64,000 bases of DNA, from assembly GCF_013371465.1 (NCBI RefSeq), contig NZ_JABWDU010000001.1, positions 1,265,275 to 1,329,274 of the forward strand, in the 5' to 3' direction. Under the pieces are notes generated by a model. That model was not told the DNA's origin and ran no database searches. It saw nothing but the letters and a program-made list of their open reading frames with translations. The translations under genes and the position numbers were made by a program. Below are positions 46,398-55,266 of the stretch, piece by piece; within the stretch, counting starts at the first letter, position 1; each line of letters opens with the position of its first letter. This stretch comes from Ensifer oleiphilus (GTDB taxonomy: Bacteria > Pseudomonadota > Alphaproteobacteria > Rhizobiales > Rhizobiaceae).

Positions 46398-47675
46398 ATG
46401 AGCAAGGTCAGCGGTAGCAACGGCGGTGACTCGAAGAATACGCTTTATTGTTCGTTTTGCGGCAAGAGCCAGCACGAAGTCCGCAAGCTGATTGCCGGAC
46501 CGACGGTTTTCATCTGCGATGAATGCGTCGAGCTCTGCATGGACATCATTCGCGAAGAGAACAAGACCTCGATGGTCAAGTCCCGCGATGGTGTTCCGAC
46601 CCCCCAGGAAATCATCAAGGTCCTCGACGAATACGTCATCGGCCAGCAGCAGGCAAAGCGCATCCTGTCGGTCGCCGTGCACAATCACTATAAGCGCCTG
46701 GCCCACGCGGCCAAGGGCAGCGATGTGGAGCTGGCGAAGTCGAACATCATGCTCGTCGGTCCGACCGGTTGCGGCAAGACCTATCTCGCGCAAACGCTTG
46801 CGCGCATTATCGACGTGCCCTTCACGATGGCTGATGCAACGACGTTGACGGAAGCCGGCTATGTCGGTGAAGACGTCGAAAACATCATTCTGAAGTTGCT
46901 GCAGGCTGCGGACTATAACGTAGAGCGCGCCCAGCGCGGCATCGTCTACATCGACGAAGTCGACAAGATCTCGCGCAAGTCCGACAACCCGTCGATCACC
47001 CGCGACGTTTCGGGTGAGGGCGTGCAGCAGGCGCTGCTGAAGATCATGGAAGGCACCGTTGCCTCCGTGCCGCCACAGGGTGGCCGCAAGCATCCGCAGC
47101 AGGAATTCCTGCAGGTGGATACGACCAACATCCTGTTCATCTGCGGCGGTGCGTTTGCCGGCCTCGACAAGATCATCTCCGCCCGTGGCGAGAAGACGTC
47201 GATCGGTTTCGGCGCAACCGTCCGTTCGCCGGAAGACCGCCGCGTCGGCGAGGTTCTGCGCGAACTGGAGCCGGAAGACCTGGTCAAGTTCGGCCTCATC
47301 CCGGAGTTCATCGGCCGTCTGCCCGTTCTGGCGACGCTCGAAGATCTCGATGAAGACGCGCTGATCCAGATCCTGTCCGAGCCGAAGAACGCTCTGATCA
47401 AGCAGTACCAGCGGCTGTTCGAGATGGAAGACGTCGAGCTGACCTTCCACGAGGACGCGCTGCGCGAGATCGCCCGCCGCGCCATCGTGCGCAAGACCGG
47501 CGCCCGTGGCCTGCGCTCGATCATGGAAAAGATCCTGCTCGACACAATGTTCGAGCTGCCGACGCTCGAAGGCGTCCGCGAGGTCGTGATTTCCGACGAG
47601 GTCGTGAAGGGTGCCGCACGGCCGCTCTACATCTATTCCGAGCGCTCGGAAGAAAAGACCAACGTCTCGGCCTAA
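46398..47675 (+). CDS. clpX: Clp protease ATP-binding unfoldase ClpX
   Basis: A 425-residue AAA+ unfoldase. The N-terminal zinc domain has Cys18, Cys21, Cys40 and Cys43; Walker A is GPTGCGKT, Walker [11 protein letters not shown], and the ClpP-binding loop IGFGA follows. Sensor 2 (TGARGLRS) is near the end. It feeds substrates to ClpP. ATG at 46398 (MSKVSG) is used; an ATG two codons earlier is also possible. Confidence 0.97.
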   Translation: MSKVSGSNGGDSKNTLYCSFCGKSQHEVRKLIAGPTVFICDECVELCMDIIREENKTSMVKSRDGVPTPQEIIKVLDEYVIGQQQAKRILSVAVHNHYKRLAHAAKGSDVELAKSNIMLVGPTGCGKTYLAQTLARIIDVPFTMADATTLTEAGYVGEDVENIILKLLQAADYNVERAQRGIVYIDEVDKISRKSDNPSITRDVSGEGVQQALLKIMEGTVASVPPQGGRKHPQQEFLQVDTTNILFICGGAFAGLDKIISARGEKTSIGFGATVRSPEDRRVGEVLRELEPEDLVKFGLIPEFIGRLPVLATLEDLDEDALIQILSEPKNALIKQYQRLFEMEDVELTFHEDALREIARRAIVRKTGARGLRSIMEKILLDTMFELPTLEGVREVVISDEVVKGAARPLYIYSERSEEKTNVSA

Positions 47676-47698
47676 GTGCGAACCACAGATCAGATTTG

Positions 47699-47725
47699 AA
47701 AAAGCCCGCCTCGTGCGGGCTTTTT
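47699..47725 (+). terminator. Terminator of clpX
   Basis: Stem AAAAAGCCCGC and GCGGGCTTTTT around a five-base loop, 24 bases after the stop. Confidence 0.92.
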
Positions 47726-47940
47726 CATGACCCCACACTTAGTTGTTGAGATGGCTTCGGCGGCGCGCGATTTAACAATTCGGTTGTTGCTAAAGTGTCT
47801 TAACAACGCAATGATGTGACGATTCAGTAACGGGCCTCGGCCGTTGCATACCCTTGAAGCCTCGTTTTCCGTCGCAAGGTACGCAACAGCAACAAAGCGT
47901 AGTCAGAAGGACCCGGCCAATGATGGTGGATGTCGCGTCG
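47726..47940. other. clpX-lon spacer, first part
   Basis: About 215 bases. An inverted repeat (GTTGTT and AACAAC, near 47782-47806) may be an operator. No gene seen. Confidence 0.4.
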
Positions 47941-47943
47941 AGC

Positions 47944-47972
47944 CTTGAAAAGGACTCTCTAGCACTCCACTT
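47944..47972 (+). promoter_or_regulatory. Sigma-32 (RpoH)-like promoter of lon
   Basis: CTTGAA at 47944, 15 bases, then CTCCACTT (consensus CCCCATNT; six of eight match). lon is a classic heat-shock gene, which supports the call. The leader would be about 75 bases and holds a strong hairpin. Confidence 0.65.
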
Positions 47973-47991
47973 TCATGTGGAAAACATGACA

Positions 47992-48018
47992 ACCGGGAGT
48001 GCCGCTGTGGCTCCCGGG
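47992..48018 (+). promoter_or_regulatory. Hairpin in the lon leader
   Basis: CCGGGA and TCCCGG close a stem with an inner GCC/GGC. It lies about 35 bases before the ATG and does not include the ribosome site (GGAAAGGAAATG). It may stabilise the mRNA or affect translation. Confidence 0.5.
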
Positions 48019-48052
48019 AACGGGCCCGAAATCGGGACGGAAAGGAAATGAC

Positions 48053-50473
48053 ATGACGAGCAAAACGTCTCCGGCGACTGAAAGCGCGACCTACCCGGTC
48101 TTGCCGCTTCGCGACATTGTAGTCTTCCCGCACATGATCGTGCCGCTTTTCGTCGGCCGTGAGAAGTCCATCCGTGCTCTGGAAGAAGTCATGGGGACCG
48201 ACAAGCAGATCATGCTTGCCACCCAGATCAACGCGACGGACGACGATCCGGAACCCTCTGCAATCTACCAGGTTGGTACGATTGCCAATGTTCTGCAGCT
48301 TTTGAAGCTGCCCGACGGCACCGTCAAGGTGCTGGTCGAAGGGCGCACGCGCGCCAAGATCGACAGCTACACGCCACGCGAAGAATTCTACGAAGCGACT
48401 GCACAGGCGCTCGACGAGCCGGAGGAAGACCCGGTCGAGATCGAGGCGCTCAGCCGCTCGGTCGTCTCCGAATTCGAAAGCTACGTGAAGCTCAACAAGA
48501 AGATCTCTCCTGAGGTTGTCGGCGTCGCAAGCCAGATCGAAGATTATTCGAAGCTTGCCGACACCGTCGCTTCGCATCTGTCGATCAAGATCGTCGAAAA
48601 GCAGGAGATGCTGGAAACCACCAGCGTGAAGATGCGTCTCGAAAAGGCGCTCGGCTTCATGGAAGGTGAGATCTCGGTCCTGCAGGTGGAAAAGCGTATC
48701 CGCTCGCGCGTCAAGCGCCAGATGGAAAAGACCCAGCGCGAGTACTACCTCAACGAACAGATGAAGGCGATCCAGAAGGAACTCGGCGACGGTGAAGACG
48801 GCCGCGACGAGATGGCCGAAATCGAAGAGCGTATCGCCAAGACCAAGCTGTCCAAGGAAGCGCGGGAAAAGGCTGATGCGGAGCTGAAGAAGCTGCGCCA
48901 GATGAGCCCGATGTCGGCGGAAGCTACGGTCGTGCGCAACTATCTGGATTGGCTGCTGGGCATGCCGTGGGGCAAGAAGTCCAAGATCAAGACCGACCTG
49001 AACCATGCCGAGGAAGTGCTTAACGTCGATCACTTCGGCCTCGACAAGGTCAAGGAACGCATCGTCGAGTATCTGGCGGTTCAGGCGCGCTCGACCAAGA
49101 TCAAGGGCCCGATCCTGTGCCTCGTCGGCCCTCCGGGCGTCGGCAAGACCTCGCTTGCCAAGTCGATCGCCAAGGCGACCGGCCGCGAATACGTGCGCAT
49201 GGCTCTGGGTGGCGTTCGCGACGAAGCGGAAATCCGCGGTCACCGCCGCACCTATATCGGCTCGATGCCCGGTAAGGTCGTCCAGTCGATGAAGAAGGCG
49301 AAGAAGTCCAACCCGCTCTTCCTGTTCGACGAGATCGACAAGATGGGCCAGGACTTCCGCGGCGACCCATCTTCGGCCCTCTTGGAGGTGCTGGATCCGG
49401 AACAGAACTCGACCTTCATGGATCACTACCTGGAAGTCGAATACGATCTGTCCAACGTGATGTTCATCACCACGGCCAACACGCTCAACATCCCGGCGCC
49501 GTTGATGGACCGCATGGAAGTGATCCGTATTGCCGGCTACACCGAAGAGGAAAAGCTGGAGATCGCCAAGCGGCACCTGTTGCCGAAGGCGATCCGCGAT
49601 CATGCGCTGCAGCCGAAGGAGTTTTCGGTCACTGACGGTGCGCTGATGGCGATCATCCAGACATACACGCGTGAAGCGGGCGTTCGTAACTTCGAGCGTG
49701 AACTGATGAAGCTCGCCCGCAAGGCGGTCACCGAGATCATCAAGGGCAAGGCCAAGTCCGTGGCCGTCACCGCTGAAAACATCCCCGATTACCTGGGTGT
49801 GCCGCGGTACCGTCACGGTGAAGCCGAGCGCGACGATCAGGTCGGCGTCGTCACGGGACTTGCATGGACAGAGGTCGGCGGCGAACTGCTGACGATCGAA
49901 GGCGTCATGATGCCCGGCAAGGGCCGCATGACCGTTACAGGCAACCTGCGGGACGTGATGAAGGAATCGATTTCGGCGGCGGCGTCTTACGTCCGTTCGC
50001 GCGCGATCGACTTCGGCATCGAGCCGCCGCTGTTCGACAAGCGCGACATCCACGTGCACTTGCCGGAAGGCGCAACGCCGAAGGATGGCCCGTCGGCCGG
50101 TGTAGCCATGGCAACGGCGATCGTCTCTGTGATGACCGGTATTCCGATCTCCAAGGATGTGGCGATGACGGGTGAGATCACCCTTCGCGGCCGCGTGCTG
50201 CCTATCGGCGGTCTGAAGGAAAAACTGCTCGCGGCCGTTCGAGGCGGCATCAAGAAGGTGCTGATCCCTGAAGAGAATGCCAAGGATCTGGCAGAGATCC
50301 CGGATAACGTGAAGAACGTGCTGGAGATCATCCCGGTCTCGCGCATGGGAGAAGTGCTCGAACACGCTCTCATCCGCGTCCCGGAGCCGATCGAATGGGA
50401 CCCGGCAAATGAGCCGGCGACCGTCGCCGCGGTTGATTCGCAGGACGAAGCGGGCGCTTCCATCGCCCACTGA
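48053..50473 (+). CDS. lon: ATP-dependent protease Lon
   Basis: An 806-residue LonA. The substrate-binding N domain begins [15 protein letters not shown]; Walker A is GPPGVGKT at 359-366; Walker B is [10 protein letters not shown]; the protease domain has catalytic Ser681 in [10 protein letters not shown] and the lysine in the following conserved segment (GLKEKLLAA). It degrades misfolded and regulatory proteins in the cytoplasm. Length and start match rhizobial Lon. Confidence 0.98.
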   Translation: MTSKTSPATESATYPVLPLRDIVVFPHMIVPLFVGREKSIRALEEVMGTDKQIMLATQINATDDDPEPSAIYQVGTIANVLQLLKLPDGTVKVLVEGRTRAKIDSYTPREEFYEATAQALDEPEEDPVEIEALSRSVVSEFESYVKLNKKISPEVVGVASQIEDYSKLADTVASHLSIKIVEKQEMLETTSVKMRLEKALGFMEGEISVLQVEKRIRSRVKRQMEKTQREYYLNEQMKAIQKELGDGEDGRDEMAEIEERIAKTKLSKEAREKADAELKKLRQMSPMSAEATVVRNYLDWLLGMPWGKKSKIKTDLNHAEEVLNVDHFGLDKVKERIVEYLAVQARSTKIKGPILCLVGPPGVGKTSLAKSIAKATGREYVRMALGGVRDEAEIRGHRRTYIGSMPGKVVQSMKKAKKSNPLFLFDEIDKMGQDFRGDPSSALLEVLDPEQNSTFMDHYLEVEYDLSNVMFITTANTLNIPAPLMDRMEVIRIAGYTEEEKLEIAKRHLLPKAIRDHALQPKEFSVTDGALMAIIQTYTREAGVRNFERELMKLARKAVTEIIKGKAKSVAVTAENIPDYLGVPRYRHGEAERDDQVGVVTGLAWTEVGGELLTIEGVMMPGKGRMTVTGNLRDVMKESISAAASYVRSRAIDFGIEPPLFDKRDIHVHLPEGATPKDGPSAGVAMATAIVSVMTGIPISKDVAMTGEITLRGRVLPIGGLKEKLLAAVRGGIKKVLIPEENAKDLAEIPDNVKNVLEIIPVSRMGEVLEHALIRVPEPIEWDPANEPATVAAVDSQDEAGASIAH

Positions 50474-50533
50474 CCGACAGGGCCGGCGGGTGCAATTGTG
50501 CTCGTCCCAGGCTCATTTGGCAGAAAAACAAGG

Positions 50534-50562
50534 AAGACCGGCCCCTGGCCGGTCTTTTTTGT
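50534..50562 (+). terminator. Terminator of lon
   Basis: Stem AAGACCGGCC and GGCCGGTCTT around CCT, followed by TTTTT. Confidence 0.93.
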
Positions 50563-50694
50563 TGTAAAAGCATGCCGCAAGCCTTGCATTCCAAGGGATT
50601 AGGCGCAATTGGGAATGGCAAGACGCGAGCGATGCGCAAGCCGCCGCGGCTTAAAAACACAGTCGTTTCGAACCATTTTGAAAGGGGTGGAAAC

Positions 50695-50970
50695 ATGAAC
50701 AAAAATGAGCTCGTGTCTGCCGTTGCTGAGAAGGCCGGACTTTCCAAGACCGACGCATCTTCCGCAGTTGATGCAGTTTTCGAGACCATTCAGGCTGAAC
50801 TGAAGAACGGTGGCGACATTCGCCTCGTCGGTTTCGGCAACTTCTCCGTTTCGCGTCGCGAAGCCTCCAAGGGCCGCAACCCGTCCACGGGCGCTGAAGT
50901 TGACATCCCGGCACGTAACGTTCCGAAGTTCACGGCCGGCAAGGGCCTGAAGGATGCCGTTAACGGCTGA
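50695..50970 (+). CDS. hupB: DNA-binding protein HU
   Basis: A 91-residue HU. MNKNELVSAVAEKAGLSKTDA, the core FGNFSVSRREA and the arm GRNPSTGAEVDIPARNVPKFTAGKGLKDAV are typical. HU wraps and bends DNA without sequence preference. ATG at 50695 follows AAAGGGGTGGAAAC. It comes after lon, as in many Gram-negative bacteria, but is separated by a terminator. Confidence 0.97.
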   Translation: MNKNELVSAVAEKAGLSKTDASSAVDAVFETIQAELKNGGDIRLVGFGNFSVSRREASKGRNPSTGAEVDIPARNVPKFTAGKGLKDAVNG

Positions 50971-51015
50971 TAAGTTTGCTTGACGGCCGGATACGAGGCC
51001 GGCAGTCCAAGTCTT

Positions 51016-51044
51016 GAAGGGTTCGGCTCACGCCGAACCCTTCT
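51016..51044 (+). terminator. Hairpin terminator of hupB
   Basis: A perfect 12-base stem, GAAGGGTTCGGC and GCCGAACCCTTC, around TCAC. The T run after it is short. Confidence 0.75.
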
Positions 51045-51095
51045 GCATTTCCGGGTGGCCTTGCAGCAGCGCAGTCTTTGGTCTACGGCTCAGCC

Positions 51096-51245
51096 TGTTC
51101 TCAGGGCGGGGTGAAAGTCCCCACCGGCGGTAAGGGCTTCGGCTCAAGCCCGCGAGCGCTTCAGGCGTCTGTTCGTCGGAAGGTCAGCAGATCCGGTGTA
51201 ATTCCGGAGCCGACGGTCACAGTCCGGATGAAAGAGAATGATCGG
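51096..51245 (+). ncRNA. FMN riboswitch (RFN element)
   Basis: The conserved core is plain: AGGGCGGGGTGAAAGTCCCC, then ACCGGCGGTAA, CCCGCGAGCG, GGTCAGCAGATCCGGTG, TTCCGGAGCCGACGGTCA and AGTCCGGATGAAAGAGAA, in the right order and spacing. It precedes a riboflavin transporter gene, so FMN should turn that gene off. Confidence 0.96.
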
Positions 51246-51280
51246 GGGTGCGAAGGGCAGCGTTGTCCGTCGCCGCACCC
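51246..51280 (+). promoter_or_regulatory. Expression platform hairpin of the FMN riboswitch
   Basis: Stem GGGTGCG and CGCACCC just after the aptamer. There is no T run, so it is more likely to control translation or act with Rho than to be an intrinsic terminator. Confidence 0.5.
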
Positions 51281-51330
51281 TGCGCTCATGCGTCCTGATT
51301 TATGTTGGTCCCTGATTGCGGATGAAGGAC

Positions 51331-52230
51331 ATGAATCAGACTACCCGAGCATTTTTCAATTCCCGTGCCATGGCCGGCGCCGCCTTTATGATGCTGGCCG
51401 GCGTCGCCTTTGCCTTGCTCAATGTCGCCACGCAATGGATGACGATGCAGCTCGGTTTTTCGGCCACGTCGACTGCCTTCTGGCAATATGCCTTCGCGCT
51501 CGTCTTCTCGCTGCCGTTCCTGTTGCGGGCGGGTCTTTCGGCGATGCGCACTGACTATCCCTGGCGCCACGTCGTTCGCGTTGCGCTTGCGGCGCTGGGT
51601 GTCGGGACGTGGGTCTCGGGCCTGGCCGCCGTTCCGATCTGGCAAGCCATCGCGCTGGTGATGACATCGCCGTTCTTCATTATTCTCGGTGCGCGCCTCT
51701 TCCTGGGTGAACGTGTCGGTGCGGCGCGGTGGGGTGCGGCTGCCGTCGGCTTCACGGGGGCTGTCATCATCCTGCAGCCGTGGTCGGAGAGCTTCACCTG
51801 GGCTGCATTTCTGCCAATTCTTTCGGCGCTCCTTTGGGGCGCGTCGTCGCTGATCACCAAGAGTCTGACGTCCATCGAACGCCCAGAGACGATCACGGTC
51901 TGGCTGCTTGTGCTGCTGACGCCGATCAATGGTGTGCTGGCACTGTCGGCCGGGTTCGTCGTGCCGAGTGGCACGATCCTTGTGCTTCTGGTTCTCGCTG
52001 GGTTGTTGACGGTCATGGCACAGTATCTGCTGACGCTCGCCTACACCGTCGCCGACGCTGCCTATGTCCAGCCTTTCGACGATCTCAAGTTGCCGCTCAA
52101 CGTTCTCGCCGGCTGGCTCGTCTTCGGTTATGCGCCGACGGGCTACCTTTGGCTCGGAGCCGTCCTCATCCTGGGAGCGTCGCTTTTCATCATGCGCCAC
52201 GAGATGAAACGCGAACGTGCGAGCGCGTAA
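51331..52230 (+). CDS. ribN: Riboflavin importer RibN (EamA/DMT family)
   Basis: A 299-residue ten-helix transporter of the EamA group with two repeats (first ends after VGFTGAVIILQPW, second after FGYAPTGYLWLGAVLILGASLFI). RibN of Rhizobium leguminosarum is a riboflavin importer of this family expressed behind an FMN riboswitch; the same arrangement here is the main basis for the name. Possible starts are 51316 (TTG), 51322 and 51331; I prefer 51331. Confidence 0.85.
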   Translation: MNQTTRAFFNSRAMAGAAFMMLAGVAFALLNVATQWMTMQLGFSATSTAFWQYAFALVFSLPFLLRAGLSAMRTDYPWRHVVRVALAALGVGTWVSGLAAVPIWQAIALVMTSPFFIILGARLFLGERVGAARWGAAAVGFTGAVIILQPWSESFTWAAFLPILSALLWGASSLITKSLTSIERPETITVWLLVLLTPINGVLALSAGFVVPSGTILVLLVLAGLLTVMAQYLLTLAYTVADAAYVQPFDDLKLPLNVLAGWLVFGYAPTGYLWLGAVLILGASLFIMRHEMKRERASA

Positions 52231-52258
52231 ACCGAAACTGCACAACAAAGCTGCGGGA

Positions 52259-52276
52259 TTGTCATGCGCCTGTCAT
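52259..52276 (+). promoter_or_regulatory. Pho box (PhoB site)
   Basis: TTGTCAT, four bases, CTGTCAT: two 7-base direct repeats with the spacing of the rhizobial Pho box. It lies 50 bases ahead of the phytase-like gene, a position that would activate transcription under phosphate starvation. Confidence 0.75.
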
Positions 52277-52326
52277 CGCCATCCCGCAGAACCCCCTTGT
52301 TTTGGATATTCGACATGGGGGATTTC

Positions 52327-54519
52327 ATGACCATTTCATCATGCAGAACGGCGCTTGCCGCCATGCTTCTTGCGTCCGTTGCTTTTCCGGCTTCTGCCGA
52401 ACCGGTGTTCAACCGCATCGCATCCTTCGCCGTTGCCGACAATCTGGAAGGTGACGCCCGCAAGGAAACGACATCGGCGGAAATCATCACGGCCACTGAA
52501 GACGGCAACACGCTGATTTATTCCGATAGCCCCGGCAAGCGCATTGGCCTCATCGACATCAGCGACGCCAAGGCGCCGAAGGCTGCCGGCATCGTATCCT
52601 TCACTGGCGAGCCGACGTCGGTCACCGTCGCCGGCGCCAAGGCACTGGTCGCCGTCAATACGCGCGAGAGCTTCACCAAGCCTTCCGGCTTCCTCGCCAC
52701 GGTCGACGTCGCCTCCAAGAAAGTCGAGGCAACCTGTGATCTCGGCGGCCAGCCGGACTCGGTCGCGGTCAACAAGGACCGGACACTCGCCGCAATCGCC
52801 ATCGAGAACGAGCGCGATGAAGAGGTCAACGACGGCAAGATCCCGCAAATGCCTGCCGGCGACCTGGTGATCCTGTCGCTAAAGGACGGCATTGCCGATT
52901 GTGCGACGATCAAGCATGTCAGCCTGACCGGTCTCGCCGACGTTGCCGGCGATGATCCTGAGCCTGAATTCGTCTCCTTCAACGGCAAGGACGAGATCGC
53001 GCTGACGCTCCAGGAGAACAACCACATCGTCATCATCGACGGCAAGTCGGGAACGGTAAAGACGCATTTCTCCGCGGGCAGCGTTGACCTCAAGGACATC
53101 GATACCAAGCGCGACGGTGCGATCGGCTTCAAGGACGAGCAGCCCGGGCGCAAACGCGAGCCCGATGCCGTCAAGTGGCTCGACGACAACCGCATCGTGG
53201 TTGCCAACGAAGGCGACTATGAGGGCGGTTCGCGCGGCTTCACCATCTTCGATACGACCGGCAAGGTCCTGTTCGAATCGGCCGCAAGCTTCGAACACGC
53301 GATTGCGTCGATCGGGCACTATCCCGAGAAGCGTTCGTCGGCGAAGGGTGTCGAGCCGGAGGGCCTCGAGGCCGCCAAGTTCGGCGATGACAATCTGTTC
53401 TTCGTGCTTGCCGAGCGCGCATCCGTCGTCGGCGTCTACAAGGACACAGGCGCCGACCCGGAATTGCTGCAGTTGCTGCCGTCGGGCATCTCGCCGGAAG
53501 GTGCTATCGCGATCCCGTCGCGCAACCTGCTGGCAACCGCCAACGAAGTCGACCTCGGCGAGGACGGTGGCGCCCGCTCGCATGTGATGATCTATGAGCG
53601 CGGTGAAGGCGAGGCTGCCTATCCGCAGATCCGCTCGGCCGCCAAGGATGGTCTGCCCGTCGGCTTCGGCGCACTTTCCGGCCTGGCAGCGGTTGCCGAC
53701 AAGCCGGGCTTCCTGCACGCGGTCAATGATTCCGTCTATGCGTCGCAGCCGACCATCTTCACCATCGACGCGACCCAGAAGCCGGCGCTGATTACCGAAA
53801 CGCTGCGCATCACCCGCGATGGCGCGCCGGCACAGAAGCTTGACATCGAAGGCATCGCCAATGATGGGGAAGGGGGCTTCTGGCTCGCGTCTGAAGGCAA
53901 CGCCGACAAGCTCTACAGCCACGCGCTGCTGAAGGTGAACAAGAAGGGCGAAATCAAGAAGGAGATCGCTCTTCCTGAAGCTCTGCGTGCAGGCGAAACC
54001 CGCTTCGGTTTTGAAGGCGTTACGGTCGTCGGCGAAGGCGACGATCAGGTTCTCTGGATGGCCGTCCAGCGCGAATGGAAGGACGACGAGAAGGGCTTCG
54101 TCAAGCTGGTCTCCTACAAGCCGTCAAGCGAGGAATGGGGTGCAGTCCGCTATCCGCTCGAAAAGGCTGATGGTGGCTGGGTCGGCCTGTCGGAAATCTC
54201 GGTGCACGGCGACTATGCCTACATCCTCGAACGCGACAACCTGATCGGCCAGGCAGCCAAGCTGAAGAAGCTCTACCGTGTCGCGCTTGCCGAGTTGAAG
54301 CCGGCAGCGCTCGGCGACGAGCTACCCGTCGTCAAGAAGGAAGAGGTTCGCGACCTCATTGCCGACCTGACGGCCTTGAATGGCTACGTCGTCGACAAGG
54401 TCGAAGGCTTTACCGTCGATGCAGCCGGCAACGGCTATGTTGTCACCGACAATGACGGTGTCGACGATTCCTCCGGCGAAACGCTGTTCTTCTCCATCGG
54501 TGCCATCGACGCGATGTAA
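52327..54519 (+). CDS. Exported phytase-like esterase (beta-propeller)
   Basis: A 730-residue secreted protein. The signal peptide is MTISSCRTALAAMLLASVAF with a cut after PASA. The N-terminal 350 residues have repeated propeller-like strands (GKRIGLIDISDAKAPKAAG; LIIDGKSGTVKTHF), the later half is the family called esterase-like activity of phytase (KLDIEGIANDGEGGFWLASEGNADKLYSHAL, FGFEGVTVVGEGDDQVLWMA). It should cleave organic phosphates in the periplasm. The Pho box upstream agrees. ATG at 52327 follows GGGGGA; a terminator follows. Confidence 0.85.
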   Translation: MTISSCRTALAAMLLASVAFPASAEPVFNRIASFAVADNLEGDARKETTSAEIITATEDGNTLIYSDSPGKRIGLIDISDAKAPKAAGIVSFTGEPTSVTVAGAKALVAVNTRESFTKPSGFLATVDVASKKVEATCDLGGQPDSVAVNKDRTLAAIAIENERDEEVNDGKIPQMPAGDLVILSLKDGIADCATIKHVSLTGLADVAGDDPEPEFVSFNGKDEIALTLQENNHIVIIDGKSGTVKTHFSAGSVDLKDIDTKRDGAIGFKDEQPGRKREPDAVKWLDDNRIVVANEGDYEGGSRGFTIFDTTGKVLFESAASFEHAIASIGHYPEKRSSAKGVEPEGLEAAKFGDDNLFFVLAERASVVGVYKDTGADPELLQLLPSGISPEGAIAIPSRNLLATANEVDLGEDGGARSHVMIYERGEGEAAYPQIRSAAKDGLPVGFGALSGLAAVADKPGFLHAVNDSVYASQPTIFTIDATQKPALITETLRITRDGAPAQKLDIEGIANDGEGGFWLASEGNADKLYSHALLKVNKKGEIKKEIALPEALRAGETRFGFEGVTVVGEGDDQVLWMAVQREWKDDEKGFVKLVSYKPSSEEWGAVRYPLEKADGGWVGLSEISVHGDYAYILERDNLIGQAAKLKKLYRVALAELKPAALGDELPVVKKEEVRDLIADLTALNGYVVDKVEGFTVDAAGNGYVVTDNDGVDDSSGETLFFSIGAIDAM

Positions 54520-54542
54520 GCGTCAGGCCAGGAGAAAAACGG

Positions 54543-54575
54543 AAGAGGCCGGGACATGACGTCCCGGCCTCTTTC
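54543..54575 (+). terminator. Terminator after the phytase-like gene
   Basis: Stem AAGAGGCCGGGAC and GTCCCGGCCTCTT around a five-base loop, followed by TTCTGTTT. Confidence 0.9.
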
Positions 54576-54609
54576 TGTTTCAGCGAACCGCAATGGCGGG
54601 CAAAAGCGT

Positions 54610-55083
54610 CTAGCGAGCGACCGCGATCTGTGCCGCTTCCGCCTCATCTTTGCGCTTGCGGATCTCGTCGGTCTTGTCGACGAGCTTGCCCACGATATCG
54701 AAGAGTTGGTCGAGCTCCTTGTCGTCGAGTGCCGAGAAGATTTCCTCGATCAGCTGTTTGCGCGGGTGTTCCGCCGCTTCCAATATGACGCGGCCGGTAT
54801 CGGTGATCGAGACGATCTTGGCGCGGCGGTCCTCGGGATCCGGTTTGCGCACCACGAGCCGGTCGCGCTCGAGGCCATCGATCGCTTCGGTGACGGTGCG
54901 CGGCGCGAAGTTCAGCGCGCAGGCGATGTCCGTAGAGCGGCAGGGGCCGAGCTTGCTCAGGAAGAACAGGAATTTGCTCCGCGCCAGCGAAACGCCTTCC
55001 TCCGTCATCGACTCGTTCACCAGCCGGTGGACGCGGTGATAAAGCTCAAACAGCCTGTCGGAAACTTCGAATGTCTTCTTCAT
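54610..55083 (-). CDS. MarR-family transcriptional regulator
   Basis: A 157-residue MarR regulator with a winged helix (SKLGPCRSTDIACALNFAPRTVTEAIDGLERDRLVVRKPDPEDRRAKIVSITDTG-type block) and long C-terminal dimer helix. Alternative start at 55113. The target is unknown; an inverted repeat (TGCCAT-GTCAA-ATGGCA, 55108-55124) just upstream may be its operator. Confidence 0.87.
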   Translation of the reverse strand: MKKTFEVSDRLFELYHRVHRLVNESMTEEGVSLARSKFLFFLSKLGPCRSTDIACALNFAPRTVTEAIDGLERDRLVVRKPDPEDRRAKIVSITDTGRVILEAAEHPRKQLIEEIFSALDDKELDQLFDIVGKLVDKTDEIRKRKDEAEAAQIAVAR

Positions 55084-55107
55084 GATCTTCGTTGGAAAAT
55101 TGTGAGG

Positions 55108-55124
55108 TGCCATGTCAAATGGCA
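55108..55124. promoter_or_regulatory. Inverted repeat upstream of the MarR gene
   Basis: TGCCAT and ATGGCA with a five-base centre, 24 bases before the ATG at 55083. Probably an autoregulatory operator. Confidence 0.45.
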
Positions 55125-55204
55125 GCAACATTATTGATAGTTACAATTGCTACATTTGTCGACTAAAACCTCTGCCATTTCACGGTAACGGCCTCGGCAA
55201 CGAA

Positions 55205-55234
55205 GAAACGGCCCCCGTTTCCGGAGGCCGTTTC
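55205..55234 (-). terminator. Terminator of the chemoreceptor gene
   Basis: Stem GAAACGGCC and GGCCGTTTC with a 12-base loop; on the minus strand it ends in TTTCTTC. Confidence 0.7.
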
Positions 55235-55266
55235 ACTTGCAAGAGCAAGAATTTCGCTCGTTCGGA

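Noticed and set aside
46065..47738. Long open frame antisense to clpX
   Set aside because: Same shadow effect; no motif and no ribosome site, and clpX is certain.
47903..50470. An open frame of about 855 codons antisense to lon
   Set aside because: It mirrors lon in a GC-rich genome where the third-position bias keeps the opposite strand free of stops. Its protein is a histidine/arginine/aspartate-rich string with no domain.
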